From Stratiolaelaps scimitus (lineage: Eukaryota; Arthropoda; Arachnida; Mesostigmata; Laelapidae): a DNA stretch of 64,000 nt. The DNA lies in NCBI GenBank assembly GCA_019614645.1, contig JABWDB010000002.1, positions 21,751,501 through 21,815,500 of the forward strand, read 5' to 3'. Shown here piece by piece: positions 13,960 through 25,645 of this stretch. The notes beneath the pieces are model-generated. The model was given only the letters and a program-made list of their open reading frames with translations, was not told the DNA's origin and did no database searches. The translations under genes and the position numbers were made by a program. The number at the start of each line of letters is the position of its first letter. Position 1 is the first letter of the stretch.

Positions 13960-13968
13960 GCCGCACGA
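13895..13968. repeat. (CCG)n microsatellite, about 20 units
   Basis: This is a nearly pure CCG run with CCA interruptions at both ends, the longest trinucleotide tract seen in the window. It creates artificial poly-Arg, poly-Ala and poly-Gly frames in all readings, which explains the long overlapping open frames at 13658-14159. No coding use is supported. Confidence 0.9.
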
Positions 13969-16187
13969 TAAAAGCGTTCGCGCGCCCGCGCGAGAGCCAG
14001 CTTGCGAACGGCTCTTGCTCCTCCTGTCCACCAGAGCAACCGACCGAGCGCGCTTCAATCTGGCTGTTACAGTTTCTATTGCTGACCATTTTTGGCTTGC
14101 CACTTATTTTCTGGTTGTTGCCATTCTTTCATTTTGCGGTGTGGCTGCTTCTGCGATAACAACAGCGGCAGCAGGGGCAGTAACAGCGACAACAACGACA
14201 ACCACAACAATAATAAGCTACTCGGTTAGTTGGCTGGTAGCACTTCTCGTTGCGGACACATAGTGAGGCAGCGGTCGGCGTAATCGCAAAACAAGTGTAA
14301 GTGACAGCACTTTCCGCGCGGAACGTGAGCTCGTAGGTAACAGCTCGAGGCAGCAGTATTTATACGAGTATGTACGCAACAGTTGCGGCAGCATACACGA
14401 GAGAAGTTGACCGAGAAGAATATCATCATTTTGGCCCGACTGATCAGCATCGATGTTCAAATGTTGGATTTTCGGCCGAGTCCGGACGCCGCGGTAGGCT
14501 CCGCTGCTTCGGAGGGCGAGAGCGAACGGGACGAAGTGTGCGCGAATTTGTCTACTGGCCACTTCGGGCCCTCGTCGCGCGAAAATTGATAATGCTCCGC
14601 TGTTAGTTGTTCTTCTTCATCATCATCTTCTTCTTCTGAAGCGATGACTCTCCTCTCTCGAAGATGAAGAATTGCGAGCAGGCAGCGTGCCCAACGATCC
14701 GGTGCTGGCCGCCACCGGAGCAATAATCAGTACGGTTATAACTGCGCGCAGTGCATAGTCGATCATAATGCGCAATCGACGCATGATGTGCTATACCGAT
14801 CCGCCATGTGCTGCTACTCAATTTGTGCTTGTCGCGTAGTCATTGCCTATGGAAGAGACTGTTACGGCCCATGCTAGCGCTGCTCGGCTGCTGCTGCTGC
14901 GGGTCACCGATCTTCCGCGAGCTGCTTGTGCTGCTAGCCAAGATATGTGGCCAAAGAAGAGCAGAGGACACACCCTGTACGGACAACCGCAGCGTTCAGC
15001 AGCAGCAGTGTCGTGCAGTACGGTGCTAAGCTATCGACATCTTCAGCGCGATCATCTTTGCCGATTCGCGCTGCTGCAGCTGGCAATGCTTCTCGGCGGT
15101 CGCTCAGGTTGATGACATACGATCGCGGAGGGCGGGTGGTGGGACATGATTTTCAGTTTCAGACGATCCTCTCGCATGAGATGAACTGCGTTAATCTTCA
15201 ATTGAATGGGCTCTTGTCGCGAGCGGCGTTTGCCCACGGAGACATCAAGTAGCAACAGCTAGCGAGACTGTAACAATCAGACCGCCATCGTCGTGCGGTC
15301 ATAAACGTACTAACGGTCAGCAATTCTAAAATGCATCTCCGAGTTGCTTTAGGTCTCATGAGGCAATGCCAAAAACAGTTGTGCCGTGGACATTAGATGC
15401 AGGCTGTGAGTCAGCCGGGAAAATTCACTTTATCTCAACATAAGCATTCTGTATGCAGTCGTTGTCGAAGCAAACGAGAGCGAACGCTTGCCCTGCAGCA
15501 GACCAACGGATTGATCCCGACCTGATATACATTGACCAGATCATACCGACGACGTACCGAATGACGACCACCCGATATCTACTCCGGCACGGGAGACACC
15601 CGTCGGTAGATACACTCGTGTGGGGTTGTATCCTCGACGTTGCCTGGCGGATAGATCTTCCCGATTCTTCTCGACAGGCTAATCATAGACCGCTTCAGAG
15701 GCGTCGATTTCCGTTTTTCCATAGTTCTACCATTGCGCCGTGGGGTCGCGGACGACGATCCACTGTCTGGCCCGCGTCGTCGACATCGAATCTCGGACAT
15801 TGAGAGCACGGCGCTGACTCATCATCATCGAGTACTTACCTCTACGTTGCTTGCGTACACGGTCGAGTTGCCAGCATCGCAGTCGCGATGTTCATGGGTC
15901 ATTCTTTCTTCTCTCGTCCGCTGGATCTGAACGACCAACGAGTGACTCCGCCATAATTCGCTCGCGCATATCATCATTATTATTATTATTTTCATTGGCG
16001 GTGATTGCCTTTGCCTGCAACCGATCTTGCTTTGCTTGGCTCGGCTAGCACGAAGACAAACGAACGGGGAGAGTTGCCCGCTTGGTACCTCGGTTACCTT
16101 TTGCATTTGGGGGGGAATCGGTGGCCGGCGTCTCCCTGGAATCGCCACCGTCCAACAAGTTCTGCTGGTGCCTGAATATGTGTGCGT

Positions 16188-16211
16188 TTGTGTGTGTGTG
16201 TGTGTGTGTGT
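16188..16211. repeat. (TG)n microsatellite
   Basis: This is a TG run of about 11 units with a short (TA) tail after TCAA. Confidence 0.8.
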
Positions 16212-18339
16212 CAATATATAGGTGCGTGCGTGTTCGTGCATGTGTGCTACGAGATGTGATGCTGATCAAAGAGCGGATAATAGCACGCGTTGCTGCCGAT
16301 GCTGCTAATGCCGCCGATGCAGCTACCACTGATGACGGCAAAACGAAGGGGATTCTCGTTTTGACGGTCGTTGAATTCGCCGTCGATCGCCGATGGCCAG
16401 ACAGACTCCGATGGTGAGTCTGTCCTATCGAAGGCGAGGATCTAAAGACGACGATAGGGGGATACTTTCGGCTTTCGTTAGCGTCTCGGGCAGGACACCC
16501 GGCCACATACACACACACACACTTACACGCACAAATACAGATGAGCCGGTAACAAGATCGGTAGCAGGGTGGCAGCGACGGTGGCAGCCGCTACCACAGT
16601 TGTTGAGACTCCGGCACCACTACCCCATGTAGCGTTGGGTGTGGTCATTTACCTATGTATATATATGTATATACTACTATCGCTACGCCTTTAGCTCCTT
16701 CGACGAGCTGCGAGCCGGCCGCGTCTTTATACACAGCCACCATATTCTCGCGTTCGTCCCTCATCTCCCCAAACCCACCCTGTGTTCACATAGATCATAC
16801 AATTAGTGTTTGACCCTGTCGCTTGATGCTGCTGCTGCTCTCTCTGACGGCGTGCTCACCGACGCCACTCAGAAACTCAGATAATACAGCTCGGAGGTGT
16901 CCGAACAACGGTGACTGTAATGAACTATAATGGAGTGTACGTCTACGCTCATCTCTCGTGCGTGGGCCACTTTATTGATGTGGGCGGAGCGTGCTGACTA
17001 CGCAGAGATCTCGTCCAGAGAGCGAATCAGCGAGCGTTCTCCCTTCGTCTGGAATCTCCGCCCAGACGTCGAACGAACGCGTCCAGCTGACCGACCACAG
17101 GATGCCTCTCGTGGAGATACGTATTAGCAATACGAAATAATAATGCTAGAAATTCCCTACTGCCTGTGTATTGTGTCGCTTGAAAATACGCGCATCACTA
17201 CTTCGTGATCATTGCGCACACGTTGTGAAAACGCGAGATGCGACATGACCTGACTACGTTCGAATATTGACACTTGCTCGTTCTGCAAATTCGCTGCAAG
17301 TTCGCTCCTCTTCGACAACACTCGCGACGCGTCATCACATATAATATAACGTTGTGGAATAGCCTATATCACGGTCGTGCTACAACAGTGTTGGGTCTAT
17401 CCAAGCGAGCGGGAGAGAGAGAGAGCGGTATCCCTCATCGCGTCCATCACATGTTGTTAATCAACTGGCCCCCATCTATCGTTGGACATTGAACATGAAC
17501 GCGTCGAACAGCATTGTCAACCCTGCCACAACCGTACGATCAGGCGTGTTTCATTGATTATGATGCTGAAACGTCTCAATGCGTTCTGTTGCTGTGAGCT
17601 GCGCTGTCGCCTTCCTCCGTTTGTGTATCTTGCTCTTATAACTAACAGGATCTTTCGTACTTTGTTTTGATCAAAGCAAATTTGTTCCCTTTCGTTAGCG
17701 CTATCTTTCGCGTTTTGTCGCGTCGAGTGGAGACAATCCGTGACCGAACGGTGAACGTCGGCTCAGCCACTCTGCTCATCGACGCCAAGCGGGAAGGCAC
17801 ACATGGACATAGTAAAGGGTGCGCTTAGAGGGCGGCGGCCCGCCAAAAAAAAAAAGAACAGATTCCATGGAATTGGCTGGAGTGTGAGAACACCTATGTA
17901 TGTATCTCTTCTATGCAGCTGAACGTTAGGTCGTGTGTTATGCTGGTGGACATATCCGCTTCGAACGGTGTTGACTACGGCGTGGGGAAGTATCTGGATC
18001 TGGGAAAAATAAGAAACTACGACCGACAGACAGACAGGAGAGATGATTGGAGCAACAACAGCAACAACAATAACGGGCAGGGATGAAGAATAAGAAGACG
18101 ATGAAGGCGACGAGCAGACCAAAATCAAGAAGGGAAGTTGAAGAAATAACCTGTATCTCTACCCTCTCATAGTGATAGCACCGGCAGCAGAGGTGGTGGA
18201 ATAGTGGCAACAACAGCGACAAAAGAAATGAAGAAAGAGAACGAAGCAGACGACAACGACGATGAACAGAATGATAAGTTGAATACGATGGGGTCGTTGT
18301 GTAGGAAACCAGCAATAGCAGCTACATACCGAATGCACC

Positions 18340-18380
<41 letters not shown>
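18340..18380. repeat. compound (TA)n(TG)n microsatellite
   Basis: About 10 TA units run directly into about 10 TG units, the classic compound form in which TG mutates from or to TA. Similar TA-to-TG or TA-to-CA junctions occur near 4405-4430 and 33953-33979. Confidence 0.85.
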
Positions 18381-20393
18381 AGCGTGTGTGCCTCGTACGT
18401 GTAGCATATCTAGTAGGTGAGCGAATGTCCATAGTCGAAGATCAGGGTGGTGGAACGATGACCAAGAAGGAGGAATCGATTAGAAGAACATCGAGCACCA
18501 CCAGCCACTGTCCACTCACCCGGGCCACGGATCCACCGGGAATGGATAATCACTGGAACGAAGAGATGCCACGCGCAGGTATCAGCGGAGATGTACGCTA
18601 ACAACAACAACATCGTCAAACGCTAATAACAACAGCTTCATAGAAGCGATAGCAAGTGCTGGCTGTAACAGCTTCAGCACCATACAGATACGTTATGGCA
18701 AAGCTTTCCTTCATGTTGTTGTTTCCATTGATATGATGGCAGCCGCGGCGGCGGCGACGACGTGGCCACCGGTCGGTGCTGTTTCTGCTGCTGCTGCTGC
18801 TGCTGCAAGCGACGCGAAGCTGAAGGCGTCGTGGTGCAGGGATCAACATAGCAAGTGCAGCGATGCCACGCCCTGTATTGAACAGAGTTGCGGCAGAAAC
18901 CGTCGCCACCGCCGCCGCCGCCGGAGCCTCGTGAAGCCGAAGAGGGATCGCGTACGATCGGATCAGATCGTTCTCGTGTCTCGTATGATCGTGCGAGCTG
19001 TTCGTCGCTCGTTGCGGATTGAACTGGATGAGCCCTGACTGACTGTGTGCCTATGTGTCTCACTACGACGATGCAGCGTGGAGCAGCAGCAGCAGCGGCG
19101 CGGTGTCAGTCGTCGATGGAAGGCGGCGACGGTGGAGCCACAGCCGAAGCGTCGGCAGCAGGGAAGGTGCTTGTTCCTTCCAGGCTTGTCCACTGTTTGT
19201 AGCTAGCTGTCGGCCACTCGTACAGAAAACACGTCGGCGGCGGCGGCGGCGGTGGTTTCGACTGCCGCGTCGAGTTGTTGTAGATCATCGTCGTCGTCGT
19301 CGTCGCGTCGAGGTTGGCAGGCATCAAATTGTTGAAAAAATGATTGAGCACGATCCGCCAGCTACGAGCAGCGACGGGACAGGACAGATACTGTAGCAGC
19401 AGCAGCCGCTACAACAACAACAACTTCGACAGCAGCTTCAACAGCACAAGCAACAACAGCGAGTACCGGGACAAATAAATACCAGAAACGCGATGAGGAC
19501 CTTGGCGTTGACGAAGACAACATGTTGTAGAAATCTGCCGAAACCGCGGCCGAAGCGATTCGCAGAAGAGATGAGAGCGAGCCCTTACTCGGCACTGGCT
19601 GGCTCGTTGGTTGGCTTTATTCGATGGAGTCAATGCCGATCCAGGAGCACAGAGCTCGAGAGCCTGGGAGATGGGCCTCGTTACAGATCGACAGGCGATT
19701 GAACGAGGAATAACTTACCACCGAGTGTGTTTCGATGGGGTCCTGCTTCATCGGCCTACGTTGGCCTGTGTATATAGGTACGGTACAAAATTCACAGGAC
19801 TCCCATTAGTAGCTTGCTTGCAATAGTTGATTATTTTGAGGGAACATTTATAGGGGAACTTCCAGGCGAATGGCAACGCGATCGGATAATGACAAGTGCC
19901 CCTTTTGTCTGGAAACTGCTTCGGCGGATCTAGTAAGATCCTTTTGCTAAAACGAATTGTTCCTATGTTAGAACTGCACCAGCGCGTGAGACTCAATAAT
20001 GGCGTGATATACTAGCATATGGAATTAATTAAAATCCGCACTAATTGATATTCATGCGGTTAGTTTTGTCAGCTTATGTGTTAACATACACACACCTTAT
20101 GCAGTTACCTGAATAGCGCTTACGAACGCGCACTCTCATCCGCAACAATAGCTAACGTGGGTAATCAACTTAAAGTTTCTTTGGAGTCTGCGTTCAATAC
20201 CAATAAGACCAAAAAAAATTTAATAAATATAAAAGCAACCTATTACGACAGTCAATGCACCATTTGTATCCATGTTACAAATGGACCAGCCCTTCCTTCA
20301 GCCGAGGTGGACCGGCGTTTCGGCCATACGTGTATCGTTGCACTTATTACAGATATTATGGTCGTTTTGTTGAACATACACTTATTACACATG

Positions 20394-20417
20394 ATATATA
20401 TATATATATATATATAT
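20394..20417. repeat. (TA)n microsatellite
   Basis: This is a pure TA run of about 12 units in AT-rich sequence with no recognised gene. Confidence 0.8.
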
Positions 20418-21283
20418 GTATTTCCTAGCATTCGCTCGGCAAAACAGACACTACTTGACAGTGCTTGATAGCCGCTCGCCTGGTTCGACTCGGCCATCGT
20501 TTGCGGACGATTGCCTTCGTACCTACAGTACGCTCGTGCTGGTTCAGCGCTGGTCGTCACCTAATGATCGCTGAAGGAGAGCCGACGCCGCCCGACGCGA
20601 TAGTCATAGGGATGTCGAATGATGTTCAAAGACATGTTCATATCTTCTTAGCTCGCTATTTGGTGGCTGAGCTCGCGTGCCACAAGCATCGACCCTCTTC
20701 TTGCGGTTAATTGGAATCCAATGTCACATCTCGATCGTGCAGCAGCAGCAGCAGCCACCACAGCTCTGTAGTCGCAATGCCAACAGAGCAACAACGACAA
20801 CATTCATAAGAAATGTCAGTCAAAACGCAGATAGCATAATAGAATGAAGTGGGAATGAATGCTCATGATGTGGAAATTCAGTACAGAACTGGTCCGTCCG
20901 AGCCTGCACCTCCACTAATTCCGAAGTTATCACTACTTCATCGGAACGGCTGTGGCGAACAGCAAAAACGAGCAACATTATATATATATATATATATTGG
21001 TGCACAGCATTTCTGTATATGGACATGCTCTGCGGCGCATCGAAGCACCTAAGTCTCGAAGGTCGGATAGCGTGCATGGGTGTGGAGCTATACATCGAGC
21101 AAACATCGAAATATCGATATTGTATATGCGTCTTGTCCGATGTCGACTCAGTTCTGAGTGCCACTACGAAAATAGCCGACTATAATACATTGTCGCTTTG
21201 CTAGACCTACCATACATATCAGCGTTGGGTGTTCGTAGAAGAAGATTCTGACAGCGAAAAAGGGGTCGATTTCATTGTTTCCG

Positions 21284-21356
21284 CCATAGAAAGTTGTTGT
21301 TGAACAAATTTAACAATGTATTCTATAATATATTTCAACAACAAACTTAAGCTATT
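21284..21356. repeat. imperfect hairpin with GTTGTTGTTGAA stem
   Basis: The segment 21291-21304 pairs with 21334-21348 over 14 base pairs with one bulged base. An outer block (CCATAG against CTATTGG) extends the stem after a small internal loop. The terminal loop is about 29 bases and AT-rich. The overall size is pre-miRNA-like, but the stem is partly GTT-repetitive, so a chance fold is quite possible. Confidence 0.3.
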
Positions 21357-21833
21357 GGTGAATTCTGCTTTTGGCGTGTTACAGCCTACAATTCGATAAT
21401 GTCCTTTAAATGATCATCACTTATCCTATATATAGATATATAGACATATATATATATATAACATGTATGATCAATGTGTGGTCCACCTGTGCAACGAGAC
21501 ACAGATGATCGCCGTGAAGCTTACAGGGTGTGGTAGGGTCATATCAACATAAATAGCGCATGAGGAATAGTAGTAGTTACAATACAAGCTGGCAAAACGT
21601 CTATAACGAACGCGGACGATTTCAGTGAGCGCTTAGGTCGACATTATTTGCCACTTGTTGCCGGCAGCGGCTGCCGGTAGCTCGGGGTGACTTTTGGGTG
21701 GTGCACATCAAGGGGAAACTAACTTCAATTTGTCTCGAGGTCTTTTTTTTCGACATGTTCCCCTTACCGTCGTATTTGATTTTATAGCGCCGCGCTGAGC
21801 GCTGAAATTGTATTCAACTATGTGATATTGCAA

Positions 21834-21868
21834 ATATATATATATAGAAAGAGAGAGAGAGAGAGACC
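21834..21868. repeat. compound (TA)n(GA)n microsatellite
   Basis: A short TA run is followed by AGAAAGAGAGAGAGAGAG. About 70 bases on, a TAT/ATT run (about 21940-21966) follows. Confidence 0.75.
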
Positions 21869-22860
21869 CAGATTGAGGGATAAGATGAGAGAGCCATGGA
21901 CTGAGATATACAGACAGAACACTTGTTCCTCATCTTCATATTATTATTATTATTATTATTATTACTACAACTACTAAAGCATATTCCCTTCATATATTGT
22001 CACTTTATCTGTGCGCTGCTATCATAAGCGGCGATAGGTGGCCGAAAACGACTCCCGAGTGTCGACCGACGACGATGGCTGCTGTGATTTGCCCACTATG
22101 TCAAATCGCTGTGCGGCAAGCGGGCGATAGTCGCTCGCCAGCGATGACTACCAGGGTATTCATTTTGTCGGTATCACGGTACCGAGAGAGAATGGGCAGA
22201 CAACATCAGGACATGGCCTCACTCGTCGGGCTAAGGCGGACCATGAAGAGCTGATGACGGTTAAGGCGCACGCCTTTAAGACTCGCCGGTAGATACTGCC
22301 TTCAAGGCGCGCGGCGGCTAAAGTCGACTTGAAATCCTAGATGCTCCGCGGCGGCGGTGGTGGTGGTGGTGGTCGACATCAAATGGAGACATTTATTACA
22401 TTGAGGAGATGGAAGCTACCAAAAACGCGATGACAAGTACTAGCTCTATATATATATATATAATAGGGAAATAAAGAATCGCGGAGTAACCGTACCTAGC
22501 AGAAGACGGAGAGGAGCGGGGATGATTCTCGCGATACAAGTAAGCAGCACCAACAGCAACAACGCCAGCAGCAGCAGCAGCAATATTGTAATAGCAATAG
22601 CCGTAGATAGCCGTTGTTGTTGTACTCGCGGTTCGTGCTGCTTGGTGGTGGTAGTAGTCGAAAATCAGAAAAAGCAACGCAGTCGACTAACAGATATATA
22701 TATATATATATATACATAGTAGTTGTTATTGCTTGAACGGCGGCGGCGGCCGCATCCGCATCCGCAGATACCCGACGGGTATCGTCCCGTCAGGTTGCTG
22801 CAACGGCGGCGGCTGCTGCTGCGTTAACTGTCAAGCAACCGCGTGCGCGCCATTCATCCG

Positions 22861-22863
<3 letters not shown>

Positions 22864-22896
<33 letters not shown>
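22864..22896. repeat. (CT)n microsatellite, about 16 units
   Basis: This is a pure CT run, the longest CT tract in the window, giving an artificial Leu-Ser frame. Confidence 0.85.
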
Positions 22897-22898
<2 letters not shown>

Positions 22899-25579
22899 AA
22901 ACTGAAGGAAGAAGCTCACGCTAAGATGACGCTCAAGATGATCGAGTTCTGAGACATGTTGAGTAAGCACCACTTGAGGAGCAGCCACCTCACCCGCCTC
23001 GCGCTGCCTTGTCTCTTATTAGGAACGAACGATACCGCCACCGTAGCATTTATTTCTTTCTTGCTTTATTCTCTCACACCCCTCCCTCCCTCCCTCCCTC
23101 CCCGCGTGTCCGTCCCCTCGGCTCCACTTTTGCCTACGGCCGCTGCTGACGTCGACGAAGGCAGCGAGTCGACTTGGCCACTTATTTCTGCTGCTGCTGC
23201 TGCCGCTGCGGCTGATCAGCTTGCCTCTGTTCCTCTATCCATCTATACATACACATATCTATATGTCCGTCCGTCTGAGCCGTTTGATATCGCTCTACCT
23301 TGGGGTTTCTCTTTCTCTCTCTCTGTCTCTCATTCTTCTCCTGATTACTCCATTTCACCACCGCTGCCTTTGTCCCTAGCCGATACTCGACCGACGAATT
23401 CACCCTCGTGCTTGCTGCAGCAAACTCCTCGTTGATGCAGGACCAGCGGCTGCAGGTGTTTCCGTCGTTGACGGCGTTGCTACTGCTGCTTCTGCTCTCG
23501 GAGTCGTCGCCAGCCGCCGCCGCCGCGGCCGCCGCCGCCATTTTTCGTCATCTTTTTCGTTATTCGTTCCGTTTCGTTCCGTTCATCGTCGTTCGTCAGT
23601 TGCTGCTGCTGCTGCTGCTCCGCTTCGTCGTGTGCCTACCTCCTTTTTATTGTAACGTAACTATAATGATAATTGGTTCAGATGAGACGAGATGTGAAGA
23701 TGGCAGAGCTGCCACTACTCCAGCTCCTCTCGACTAGTGGCCGCTCGGCAACGGCGGCAGGTCAAAAAAGCCAGTTGGCGTCTCATATGCGAATGGGAGT
23801 GGGGAATTTTATTTGCGATGATGACGACGACGACGACGACGGCGACTACAGCAACGAGTATTCTCTAGATGTCGGGCGCGCGACGCGACGGCGGCGGCGG
23901 CAGATTTCTATTTTCTTCGGGCTCGCCGGTGTTCAGCCCGCCGGCCCGAGCAGCTTCTGTCGTTGTCGTTTTTGCCAATTGCTCGCTTGTGGTTTGTCGC
24001 TGGCGAATCATGCGATACAGTTTGCTTTCGTCGTCTGATTTCCCTTGATATGAACTGCTACGACTGACTTACTTGAGTGGTTTTATTCGTTCATGATGGT
24101 GATGGTGACGATGAAGATGATGAGCTGATGCAGCTGAACGGGGGAAGAGGGGGACGTGTGTGGTTCGCGCACCAATGCCATTCACATGTGAAAACTGACT
24201 GAAAAGTCAGCGGCGGCGGCGGCAGCAGCAGCGGCGACAACCCTTCTGCCTTTTTAGGAAATCTTAGATTTTGAATATTGGCAAATAGCGGCAGCATCAA
24301 CAACAACAGCGGGTAGTAAGTAAAATGTAGTGATAGATTTATCTTTTTATATATATATATATATGGCGTCGACAACGACGCTGATATGATTATACATGAC
24401 GATGCGGTGTCGTCGCAAAGGAGGCTCGACGAAGTTATAATCAGTTCTGGATCGCTGCTTGTTCCTTGGATTCCGCGTTTTCCGCGTACGCACTCTGTGA
24501 CATATGGACGATTATGGAATATAAGCGCCTATCTATTATATATGTGTCTATCTGTGAGTGTGTGTGTGTGCGTCTTAGAATCAGTAGTAATTATCACACA
24601 CAGAACATGGGAATGTTCAGTGTTGGAGTCCTGTCATGTCTACACGCAGGTAGCCGCACCACAAATAAACCGCCACAGACAACACTCGCACATATATATA
24701 TATATATATCTGGTTACGTATATTATCCTCACGCTGACCGAGCAGACAATTGGCGGTGTAACGGCTGTGAAACTTAAAGCCTAAACGGGCATGCGGCATC
24801 ACTTGGTACTAGCGGAGAATCTACGAAGGGAATCTGGTTCAACTCCTCGATTCTTGGTGGATGGCCGCCAGGCAGCGAATTTTGTTGTTGTTGTTGTCGT
24901 TGTAGCCGCCGTCGAGCCCGATGATCGAGATCTTCTTCAGAGGTCTGGACCGTTTTGGGCTATTCGTCGTTGGCCGCCGTTGATGAGGTTCCCCGATCCA
25001 CTCCCCGCTCGCGCACCTGAAGTCGAGTCGCAAGGCTTCATCGCTATTTCAGCGTCGTCTTCTTCGTCGCCTTCACTGAAACCTCGACCTCGGGCGACAG
25101 GTAGAAGAACAAGATAACGATGAAGAGAACACTCTTCATTCGCACACCATTCGAAAAGAAGCCGCAGCAGCAGCCACGAGAAGGAAAAACGAGGGTAAAA
25201 TTGCACCGATTTTCATTGACCGCTGCTGCTGCTGCTGAGATGATGATGCGATAGTGATGATAACAACATCGAAACCGCCAACCGCGAACGAACCATCTCG
25301 CTCGTTTCCATCTAGCTTTCCGAGTCAGCTACCGATTCCTCACGATGATTCGCTGCAAGGCAGCTGTACGGAGCGCCGCTGTGGGCAACTGCTTGCGGTG
25401 CCTCGTGCCTTTCGAGTCGGAGTCAAAGCATTGCTCGCTCCGCTGTCGCTCCGCTGTCGCTCCGCCGTCGACAACTTGTCAAACGGTGGACGACAGGCAA
25501 GCTCCGGCGGGCTCTCGTGCCGCAGCTGTAGCCCAGAGCGACCGATCCGCGATAACTGCTGGGGACAGGTGACAACCAC

Positions 25580-25645
25580 CAGCGCCAGCAGCAGCAGCAG
25601 CAGCATCAACAATAACAACAACAGCAGCAGCAGCAGCAGCAACGC
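25580..25645. repeat. (CAG)n/(CAA)n cluster
   Basis: Two CAG runs are separated by an AACAAC stretch. Read in one frame they give Ser-Asn runs inside the 287-codon open frame at 25254-26117. That frame's length is helped by this tract and by the GGC tract near 26080-26110. Confidence 0.8.

Larger units (their letters stand above)
8587..21283. other. non-coding, microsatellite-rich; no gene recognised
   Basis: This stretch holds CAGC/CTGC tetranucleotide clusters (about 9660-9690 and 9920-9960), CTG (about 12381-12405), TA tracts (about 12058-12073, 13090-13126, 20980-20998), the TTG and CCG tracts, and the compound TA-TG tract. The calmer, AT-richer parts (10650-11450 and 19750-20450) give frames such as 10709-10990 that read less repetitively, but I recognise no domain in them. 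Confidence 0.6.

Noticed and set aside
13658..14159. Poly-Arg, poly-Gly and poly-Ala frames on both strands
   Set aside because: They are products of the CCG microsatellite at 13895-13968.
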